Position numbers and translations under genes: made by a program. A stretch of DNA of 37,628 bases. Source: Fusobacteriota bacterium. GTDB lineage: Bacteria > Fusobacteriota > Fusobacteriia > Fusobacteriales > JAAYPW01. Where the stretch lies: positions 1-37,628 of the forward strand of contig JAAYPW010000097.1 of NCBI GenBank assembly GCA_012519615.1. Reading direction: 5' to 3'. Shown here in pieces: positions 30,083 through 37,628 of the stretch. Under the pieces are notes generated by a model, which worked only from the letters and a program-made list of their open reading frames with translations, did no database searches and had not been told where the DNA came from. The first letter of the stretch is position 1. Every line of letters starts with the position of its first letter.

Positions 30083-30784
30083 TTGAAAAAAATAATAGGT
30101 ATAAACCCTGTTATAGAAGCATTGAAAAACAACACACATATAAGTAAAATTGAGATTTATAAGCAAAATAATAATATTAAAATTGAAGAAATTATAGAAA
30201 TTTCTAAGAAAAAGTCTATTAAAATTTTATTTGTAGAGAAAAAAGAGAGTGATAGTCAAGGAGTAATAGCATATATAGAGGAATATGACTATGAAAAAGA
30301 TTTTGGTGAGTTTTTAGAAAAAATTGTAAAAAATAAAGAATCCACAGTACTTATTCTAGACGGGATACAAGATCCAAGAAACTTCGGTGCAATAATAAGA
30401 AGTGCGGAGTGTTTCGGAGTAGATGGGATAATAATTCCAAATAGAAATAGTGTTAAAATAAATGAAACTGTAATAAAAACCTCAACAGGTGCTATAGAAT
30501 ATGTTGATATAGTGCCAGTTACAAATATTTCTCAAGCAATTGAGCAGTTAAAAAAAATAGGGTATTGGATATACGGTGCTGAAGCAGATGGTTCTAAAGA
30601 TTTTAAAAAAGAGAGTTATGCAGAAAAAGCAGGTGTGGTTTTAGGTAGTGAAGGTAGAGGGATAAGAAAAAAAGTTAAAGAAAACTGTGATATTCTAGTT
30701 AAAATACCTATGAAAGGGAAGATAAACTCTTTGAATGTATCAGTAGCTTGTGGTATCTTGCTTTCGCAAATTTCAAAAAAATAG
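30083..30784 (+). CDS. rlmB: TrmH/RlmB family 23S rRNA 2'-O-methyltransferase (TTG start)
   Basis: ILDGIQDPRNFGAIIRSAECFGVDGIIIP, VVLGSEGRGI, IPMKGKINSLNVSVACGILL. Confidence 0.92.
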   Translation: MKKIIGINPVIEALKNNTHISKIEIYKQNNNIKIEEIIEISKKKSIKILFVEKKESDSQGVIAYIEEYDYEKDFGEFLEKIVKNKESTVLILDGIQDPRNFGAIIRSAECFGVDGIIIPNRNSVKINETVIKTSTGAIEYVDIVPVTNISQAIEQLKKIGYWIYGAEADGSKDFKKESYAEKAGVVLGSEGRGIRKKVKENCDILVKIPMKGKINSLNVSVACGILLSQISKK

Positions 30785-30795
30785 GAGTTGATGGG

Positions 30796-31524
30796 ATGTT
30801 ATTAAACATTAATCAGGAGCTTCGTGATAATGAAAAGGAAATTTATGAATACGAGGAATTGGAGGAAAGAAAAGAGATAGTTAATGAAAAAACAATCGAA
30901 GAAACAATCGAAATTATAAGAGAACATCAATTATTGGAAGAGGCTAAATCAGGTGATGAGGAAGCGGTAGGCCAAATATTTGATAAATACAAAAATTTCG
31001 TATTTTTAAAAGCAAGAAACTATTTTTTATTAGGTGCTGAAAGAGAAGATTTAATCCAAGAAGGGATGATTGGTCTACTAAAAGCCATAAGAGGATATGA
31101 TAAAAATAAACTTGCTTCATTTAGAACGTTTGCATCAATATGTATAAAAAGACAGTTAATAACTGCAATAAAAACAGCTAATTCTCAAAAAAATATGGCA
31201 CTTAATTTTGCTGTAGGACTTGTAACAGAAGATAAAAATGAGAATAATAAAGAAGTTGTATCGTATGCAAGAGGTCTTGAATCGTACATATCATATAGTC
31301 CAGAAGAATTATATTTAACAAAAGAACAAATTGAAGGATTACGAGATTTCTTAAAGATTAATCTAAGTGAGTTTGAATACACTGTTTTTAATTACATGGT
31401 TGTGGGTTTAACCTATAAAGATATTGCAAAAAAACTGAGTAAAAAAATTAAATCTGTAGATAACGCAATCCAAAGAATAAAAAGAAAAAGTGGAAACTGG
31501 CTAGAAAACTATCAACAATGTTAG
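30796..31524 (+). CDS. RNA polymerase sigma factor, SigH-like
   Basis: GDEEAVGQIFDKYKNFVFLKARNYFLLGAEREDLIQEGMIGLLKAIRGYDKNKLASFRTFASICIKRQLITAIKTA; C-terminal HTH; ATG 30796. Confidence 0.9.
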   Translation: MLLNINQELRDNEKEIYEYEELEERKEIVNEKTIEETIEIIREHQLLEEAKSGDEEAVGQIFDKYKNFVFLKARNYFLLGAEREDLIQEGMIGLLKAIRGYDKNKLASFRTFASICIKRQLITAIKTANSQKNMALNFAVGLVTEDKNENNKEVVSYARGLESYISYSPEELYLTKEQIEGLRDFLKINLSEFEYTVFNYMVVGLTYKDIAKKLSKKIKSVDNAIQRIKRKSGNWLENYQQC

Positions 31525-31560
31525 CACAAAAAACAGATTAAATTCTGTTTTTTGTGTTTT
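31525..31560 (+). terminator. Rho-independent terminator
   Basis: CACAAAAAACAGA - ttaaat - TCTGTTTTTTGTG, perfect 13-bp stem then tttt. Confidence 0.88.
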
Positions 31561-32249
31561 GTTTTTTTAGTGAATTTTTTATCATTGAAATATAGATTTA
31601 TAGAAATATAAATATATACTTTTTTAGTATTTAATCCTTTTCTAAATACTATTTTCGAAAAAAACATTATGAAAAGGAAGAAAAAAATAGTATAATTACT
31701 AAAAAAATGATATATAATTTTATAGAGCAAAATATTATTTTATAAAACTTAATGTGTAAAAAAAATACCTTCGTTCGCGCTCCTAGAATGGGAGAAAATT
31801 TTAAAAACAAAATTTAAATTACTTTAGTACAAAGATTAAGAAAAAATATAAATAACTATGTGAAAAATATAAATAGTTTAATCATTAGAAAAAAAGCAAA
31901 GGATCCAATTGGTATTTAAATATTTATAAAGAAGTAACACAGATAAATTAAAAAATAAATTAACTTTAAAATTTAAAAATCTTCAATCCAAAAAAAATAT
32001 GTGAAAAACTTAGAATGAAATTTTTAAACTTGTATATTTTAAATTAGAAATTTTGTATATAACTGTATTGATATTTATATAATATTTTATGTTATAAATA
32101 GGGCTAAAATATATATGAAGATGAAATTAATAAGAATATATATAAAGGCAAACATAATAAAAAAAATCTTATATAAATTTTAATGTGAGATATAAAAATA
32201 TTTCAAATAAGAAAAAATATATTGGTATTATTAAAAAGATATTATAAAA

Positions 32250-32278
32250 TTGAAAAAAGTAAAAATATAAGGTATAGT
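32250..32278 (+). promoter_or_regulatory. Putative sigma-70-type promoter upstream of cheR
   Basis: TTGAAA, 17 bp, TATAGT. Confidence 0.45.
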
Positions 32279-32310
32279 ATAATTAATAAATAATTATATA
32301 ATCAGAAAAA

Positions 32311-32366
32311 AGGGGGGTGTGGCAAAATTATAATATTATATAGCTGTAATTTTGCTAATTAATATG
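32311..32366 (+). promoter_or_regulatory. SD-hairpin-start element C (upstream of cheR)
   Basis: aggggggtgtgGCAAAATTAtaatattatatagctgTAATTTTGCtaattaatATG: SD 32311-32319, stem 32322-32330/32347-32355, 8 nt, ATG 32364. Confidence 0.7.
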
Positions 32367-33197
32367 GAGATAGAAGAACCTTGTATTTCTGAATATACTT
32401 TTGGGAAATTTGCAAAACTAATATACAGTGAAATAGGAATTTATTTACCTGTACATAAAAAGATAATGTTAGAGGGCAGAATAAAAAAAAGGATGAGAAA
32501 ACTATTGATTGATAGTTATGAAAAATATTTTAATTATGTATTAGAGTCAAATGATGAAAGAATAGAATTTTATAATGTTGTTTCTACAAATAAAACTGAA
32601 TTTTTTAGAGAAAACCAGCATTTTGATATAATAATAAAAAATTTACCAGAAATTATAAAAATTAACGAAAAAAATGATAAAAAGCTTTCAATTTGGAGTT
32701 CGGCATCTTCTTCTGGTGAAGAAGCGTATAGTATACTAATCACTTTAATGGAACATTTTGATATATTAAAAACATGGAAATTAAAAATTATTGCATCTGA
32801 TATTTCAACTGCAATGTTAGAACAAGGTAAAATAGGTGAATATTCTGATTACAAAATAGAAAACATTGATAAATATTATCTAGAAAAATATTTTTCTAAA
32901 TTAGGAGAAAATAAATTCAAAATTAGAGAAAATTTAAAAAAATATGTTATTTTTAAAAGAATAAATTTAAAAGATCAAAGTTACCCTTTTAAAGGAACAT
33001 TCGAAATAATTTTTTGTAGAAATATACTTATATATTTTGATTATAATACAAAATTAAATGTATTAAAAAATATAATAAAATATTTGAAACATAATGGCAT
33101 ACTTGTTTTAGGGACAATGGAACCATTGTCTTATGAATTAGAAAGGGAGTTAGGATTAAAGAAAATTGATTCTACAGTGTATAAAAAAATCATATGA
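32364..33197 (+). CDS. cheR: CheR-type chemoreceptor glutamate methyltransferase
   Basis: FYNVVSTNKTEFFRENQHF, SIWSSASSSGEEAYSILITL, IIASDISTAMLEQGK, FEIIFCRNILIYFD; ATG 32364 preferred over TTG 32352, which overlaps the stem. Confidence 0.93.
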   Translation: MEIEEPCISEYTFGKFAKLIYSEIGIYLPVHKKIMLEGRIKKRMRKLLIDSYEKYFNYVLESNDERIEFYNVVSTNKTEFFRENQHFDIIIKNLPEIIKINEKNDKKLSIWSSASSSGEEAYSILITLMEHFDILKTWKLKIIASDISTAMLEQGKIGEYSDYKIENIDKYYLEKYFSKLGENKFKIRENLKKYVIFKRINLKDQSYPFKGTFEIIFCRNILIYFDYNTKLNVLKNIIKYLKHNGILVLGTMEPLSYELERELGLKKIDSTVYKKII

Positions 33198-33231
33198 TTT
33201 CATTATAAATTAGGAAAAGAGGTTATTTAGG

Positions 33232-34515
33232 ATGACTAGAAAAACAATTGCAATTGTATTAGCTGGTGGTGCTGGTAAAAGATTGGATATTTTATCTGCA
33301 CATAGAGCAAAACCTGCAGTTCCTTTTGCAGGGAAATATAGAATTATAGATTTTGTCTTAAGTAATTGCGTTAATTCAAATATATATACAGTTGGAGTAT
33401 TAACACAATATTTACCACGTTCTTTAAGTGATCATATAGGTATAGGGAAACCATGGGACTTAGATAGAACTTTCGGTGGGATAACATTACTTCCACCGTA
33501 TCAACGTGGTGAAGGGGAATGGTATAACGGTACAGCAAATGCTGTATATCAAAATATGAACTATATTTTAGAAAATAAAGCTGATAATGTAATAATTTTA
33601 GCAGGAGATCATATTTACAAAATGAATTATCAAAATTTAATAAAAAAACATGAAAGATTAAATGCTGATGTAACAATTGCAGTTAAAGAAGTTGATAAAA
33701 AAATAGCACATCAATTTGGAATTTTAGAGATGGGATCTGATTCTAAAATAATTAGCTTTCAAGAAAAACCAGAAAATCCTAAAGGAAATACTGCATCAAT
33801 GGGAGTATATATATTTAAAATAGATGTACTAAAAGAAATACTGTTAAAATATTGTGGACCAAAAGGTGGAGAAGATTTCGGTAAAGATATAATACCAAAA
33901 ATGATAGATGATTATCGTGTACACGGATATAAATTTAGAAGTTATTGGAGGGATGTAGGTACAATAGAGGAGTATTGGAAGGCGAATTTAGAGCTAATAG
34001 AGGAATATCCACCAGTTGATCTTTATGAAGAGGATTTTAAAATTCATACAAAAAGTGAAGAATTACCAGCAGTAAAATTTGGTAAAAATGGACTTGTTCG
34101 AAGAAGTCTAATATCAAATGGATGTATTATAAATGGAAAAGTAGAAAATTCTGTAATTTCACCAGGTGTAATTATAGAAGAGGGAGCTGTTATAACAGAT
34201 TCAATTATATTTAATGGTACAATTATAAAAAAAGATAGTGTAATAAATAAAAGTATAATAGATAAAAAAACAATAATTGGGAAAAACACAAGAATTGGAC
34301 TAGGTGATGACTACACACCGAATAAAGATGTACCAGAAAAAATGAATAGCGGAATAAATATAATTGGTAAGTTTGTTCATATTCCAGACACAACATATAT
34401 TGAGCGAAACTGTAGAATTATGTCACGTGTAACAGAGGATGATTTTAAAAGTAGACGTGTGAAAAGTGGTGAAACTGTGTATGCAAAAGAGGGATCAAAT
34501 TTATTTAAATTATAA
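33232..34515 (+). CDS. glgC: Glucose-1-phosphate adenylyltransferase
   Basis: AIVLAGGAGKRLDILSAHRAKPAVPFAGKYRIIDFVLSNCVNSNI, LAGDHIYKMNY, YWRDVGTIEEYWKANLEL. Confidence 0.96.
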   Translation: MTRKTIAIVLAGGAGKRLDILSAHRAKPAVPFAGKYRIIDFVLSNCVNSNIYTVGVLTQYLPRSLSDHIGIGKPWDLDRTFGGITLLPPYQRGEGEWYNGTANAVYQNMNYILENKADNVIILAGDHIYKMNYQNLIKKHERLNADVTIAVKEVDKKIAHQFGILEMGSDSKIISFQEKPENPKGNTASMGVYIFKIDVLKEILLKYCGPKGGEDFGKDIIPKMIDDYRVHGYKFRSYWRDVGTIEEYWKANLELIEEYPPVDLYEEDFKIHTKSEELPAVKFGKNGLVRRSLISNGCIINGKVENSVISPGVIIEEGAVITDSIIFNGTIIKKDSVINKSIIDKKTIIGKNTRIGLGDDYTPNKDVPEKMNSGINIIGKFVHIPDTTYIERNCRIMSRVTEDDFKSRRVKSGETVYAKEGSNLFKL

Positions 34516-34604
34516 TATATTTTACTAGATTTTTTATTAAATCTGTCGTATAATGTCATTTAAGTTTTATAACATTTTAAGATTAAATAATTGGAGGTAT
34601 GTTT

Positions 34605-35564
34605 ATGAAAAAATATATAGTTGGAGTAGATATTGGTGGTACAAATATAAAATCGGGGATTTTACTAGATAATGGAGAAGTCCTACTAACTAAATCTATA
34701 AAAACTGAAGCAAATAGAGGAGCAGATTATGTATTAGAGAAAATAAAAAACCTTATTTTTGAAATGCTTAATGAGATGAAAATAGAAAAAGAAAGTGTAA
34801 TTGGGATTGGGATGGGAATTCCAGGGCCTACAAGTACTGATACAGGTATAGTTAACTTTTGTCCCAATATGAAAGGTTGGGAAAATTACCGTGCAGAATC
34901 AGTTTTATTTGCAAAAACAGGGATACCAGTAAAAATAGGTAATGATGTAAATGTTATTACACTAGGGGAAACATGGAAAGGTGCAGCTGTAGGATATAAA
35001 AATGTATTAGGGATTACATTAGGGACAGGTATTGGTGGTGGACTTGTAATAGATGGGAAACTAGTATCGGGATTTACAGGTGCAGCAGGGGAAGTTGGAC
35101 ATCTTAAAATTGAAAAAAATGGTAAACTATGTGGTTGTGGACAATATGGCTGTTGGGAAGCTTATGCATCTGCAACGGGATTAATTAGAGAAGCTGCATC
35201 GAGATTATTAGTATGTAATAATAGTAAACTTTGGGAACATATAAATGGAGATCTAAATAAAATTGAAGCAAAAGATATATTTGATTTTGCTAAAGAGGGA
35301 GACAAATTATGTCTTGAACTAGTTGATTTTGAGATAAATTATTTATCTTTTGGATTAGCAAGTTTAATAAATGTAATAAATCCAGAAATTGTAGTTATTG
35401 GTGGAGGAATAAGTTTAGCAGGGGATATATTATTTGAGGGGTTACTTAAAAAACTAAATGAATATACACTAAAAGTGGCTCTACAAAGTGTAAATGTAGT
35501 ACCAGCTAAGCTAGGAAATGATGCTGGAATCGTAGGAGCTGCAGCTTTAATAAAATTAATATAA
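34605..35564 (+). CDS. ROK family glucokinase
   Basis: VGVDIGGTNIKSGIL, GITLGTGIGGGLVIDGKLVSGFTGAAGEVGHLKIEKNGKLCGCGQYGCWEAYAS. Confidence 0.95.
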   Translation: MKKYIVGVDIGGTNIKSGILLDNGEVLLTKSIKTEANRGADYVLEKIKNLIFEMLNEMKIEKESVIGIGMGIPGPTSTDTGIVNFCPNMKGWENYRAESVLFAKTGIPVKIGNDVNVITLGETWKGAAVGYKNVLGITLGTGIGGGLVIDGKLVSGFTGAAGEVGHLKIEKNGKLCGCGQYGCWEAYASATGLIREAASRLLVCNNSKLWEHINGDLNKIEAKDIFDFAKEGDKLCLELVDFEINYLSFGLASLINVINPEIVVIGGGISLAGDILFEGLLKKLNEYTLKVALQSVNVVPAKLGNDAGIVGAAALIKLI

Positions 35565-35604
35565 ATATAATACAAAAAATTAAATTTATGAATACAATAA
35601 ACAT

Positions 35605-35653
35605 AAAGGAGGGGAGTATTACATAATATGATTTGTGTAATGCGAAGAAAATG
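35605..35653 (+). promoter_or_regulatory. SD-hairpin-start element D (upstream of ferredoxin)
   Basis: aaaggaggggaGTATTACAtaatatgatttgTGTAATGCgaagaaaATG: SD 35605-35615, stem 35616-35623/35636-35643 (extendable 3 bp inward), 7 nt, ATG 35651. Confidence 0.7.
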
Positions 35654-35827
35654 GCATATAGAATTGTAAAAGAGGATTGTATAGGATGTGGTGCTTGTGA
35701 GACTGTTTGTCCTGTATCATGTATAAGTGAAGTTGCAGATGAAAAAAGAGAGATAAATGAATCAGAGTGTATTGACTGCGGTGCATGTGCATCAACATGT
35801 CCGGTATCGTGTATTTTTCAAGTGTAA
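35651..35827 (+). CDS. 2[4Fe-4S] ferredoxin
   Basis: Two CxxCxxCxxxCP clusters: CIGCGACETVCPVSC and CIDCGACASTCPVSC; start at ATG 35651 (MAYRIVKEDC). Confidence 0.96.
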   Translation: MAYRIVKEDCIGCGACETVCPVSCISEVADEKREINESECIDCGACASTCPVSCIFQV

Positions 35828-35831
35828 AGTC

Positions 35832-35863
35832 AATTAAAGAGGGTGATAACCCTCTTTTTAATT
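35832..35863 (+). terminator. Rho-independent terminator
   Basis: AATTAAAGAGGG - tgataa - CCCTCTTTTTAATT. Confidence 0.88.
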
Positions 35864-35907
35864 AGAGTTAAGATAGAAAAATTAAAATTTATAAAGGGGA
35901 GATAAAA

Positions 35908-37628
35908 ATGGCTAGAAGAGAACAATCAATAGAACCAAACATTGCAGATTTAGCAAATAGCTGGTTAAAATCATACAAACTTGATTACAAATTAGAGCAA
36001 TAATCACTAAATGCAGAAATTGACAAAGCACTTGATGACTATTACTCAAAAAATGGCGGAACTGGTGGCAATCGTCCCGATGCAAAGTTATTGCTTCAAG
36101 ATAAAAATCTGAGCTTCTTCCCTATTCTCATTGAATATAAAGGCTACAAAAACAAACTTGTAAAACTTGACAATGAAGGACAGGTTGAGAATAGAAATAA
36201 TAAAAATCAATCTCACTTTGCTAACATAAACTCTTATGCAGTAAACGGAGCCGTTCACTACGCCAACGCTCTACTGCATCATACCAGTTATACCGATATT
36301 ATTGCAATAGGTATGACTGGATATAAAGATGAAGCAGAAAAAATCCGTTACGAAATTGGCGTTTATTATGTTTCTAAATCCAATCTTGGAGCAGGACAAA
36401 AAGTTGGTGATTATTCCGATTTCTCTTTTTTAGCACCGAAAAACTTTGATGCGTTTATTGAAAAAGTCAAAACCCTTCATCTTTCACAAGAGGAGTTAGA
36501 CAAACTCAAAGAGCAACGAGAAAAAGAGATTGATACAAGTTTGGTAAAACTCAATAACGACATTTACCAAAATGAAAAAGGGCTTGGCGATAATGACCGT
36601 GTCTATTTGGTTGCGGCTTCTATTATTGCAACACTTGGTATTCCCGGTAAAGTTGCACCTCTTGAAAAATCTGATTTAAAATCTTCTACCGAAAGAGGCA
36701 ATACAGACGGAGAAATTATCGTACGAAAAATACAAGCGTTCCTAAATGAAAAAGGACTTCCTAAAGATAAAAAAGATCTGATTATTAGAACGCTACAAAA
36801 TACATTAACCACCGAAAATATTAACAAAGTTGAAAAAGGCGAAAGTCAACTCAAAAGAGTCTTTACCAAAATCGTAGATGATTTAGGCATCTATTACAAA
36901 ATTGGTTTAACCACCGATTTTACAGGAAAGCTCTTTAACGAAATGTACGGTTGGCTCGGGTTTACTGAAGATAAATTAAACGATATAGTACTTACACCAT
37001 CTTATGTTGCTAAACTTTTAGCAAAACTTGCAAGGGTTAATAAAGATTCATATGTCTGGGATTTCGCCACAGGGTCAGCAGGTTTGTTAGTTGCAGCTAT
37101 GAATGAAATGCTTAATGACGCAAAAAATAATATTAATTCTCCAACGGAATTAACGAAAAAGGAAATAAAAATTAAGGCAGAACAATTATTAGGTATAGAG
37201 AAAATACAAGAAGTTTATATGTTAGCAATTTTAAATATGATTTTAATGGGAGATGGAAGCTCAAATATATTAAATAAGGATTCCTTAAAAGATTTTGATG
37301 GTAATTATGGTTTTGGAAAAACAGATAGCAAATTCCCAGCAGATGCTTTTGTATTAAATCCACCATATTCAGCAAATGGAAATGGTATGAACTTTGTAGA
37401 AAAAGCACTTGGAATGATGAATAAGGGCTATGCTGCTATAATTATTCAAAATTCGGCAGGTTCAGGAAAAGCTAAAGAATATAATAAGAGAATACTAGAA
37501 AAACACACGCTTTTGGCAAGTATAAAAATGCCAGTAGATATTTTTATAGGTAAATCAAGTGTACAAACTAATATTTATGTATTTAAAGTAAATGAAAAAC
37601 ATCATAAAGATGAAATGGTTAAATTTAT
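35908..37628 (+). pseudogene. Bifunctional restriction/N6-adenine methylase (type IIG/IIB BcgI-like or type I M-like), in-frame stop at codon 32, continues past window end
   Basis: SD aaagggg before ATG 35908; TAA at 36001-36003; same frame open to 37628 with PD-(D/E)XK-like RPDAKLLLQ...LIEYKGYK, motif I WDFATGSAGLL and NPPYSANG. Confidence 0.75.

Noticed and set aside
31521-31730. 69-aa minus-strand ORF over a terminator
   Set aside because: Low-complexity F/K/Y-rich; explained by AT-rich sequence and the terminator palindrome.
36603-36827. Minus-strand ORF in the methylase region
   Set aside because: The + frame is open and carries conserved motifs; antisense shadow.
1-37628. CRISPR arrays, tRNA or rRNA genes, complete IS elements
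   Set aside because: No regular repeat-spacer pattern, tRNA T-arm signatures or intact transposase ORFs were seen by eye.

Overview
AT-rich diderm bacterial chromosome segment. Gene content (lptF/lptG, minDE, sepF, SigH-like sigma factor) is compatible with Fusobacteria, but that placement is inference. Almost all confident genes lie on the + strand. They include HEAT-repeat protein, sepF, alaS, ruvX, secD, secF, alr, RlmI-like methyltransferase, cvpA-like, lptF/lptG-like, M16 peptidase, dut, minD, minE, rodA, RluD-like synthase, MCP, pgeF-like, tartrate/malate-type dehydrogenase, four-carbon acid sugar kinase, beta-propeller protein, YueI-like, murA, rlmB-like, SigH-like, cheR, glgC, ROK glucokinase and a 2[4Fe-4S] ferredoxin. 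At the right edge is a bifunctional nuclease/N6-methylase gene with an in-frame stop. The most interesting signal is non-coding. Four genes (RluD-like, YueI-like, cheR, ferredoxin) have a strong Shine-Dalgarno about 34-46 nt upstream of the start codon instead of the usual 5-10 nt. In each, an 8-13 bp hairpin fills the gap and leaves 7-8 nt between the stem base and the start. The other confident genes I checked have a normally placed SD. This looks like a recurrent SD-hairpin-start architecture in which a folded hairpin bridges the distance. T4 genes 38 and 25 are single-gene precedents; I do not know of a described genome-wide bacterial family of this type. All pairings were done by eye; no folding or database search was run.
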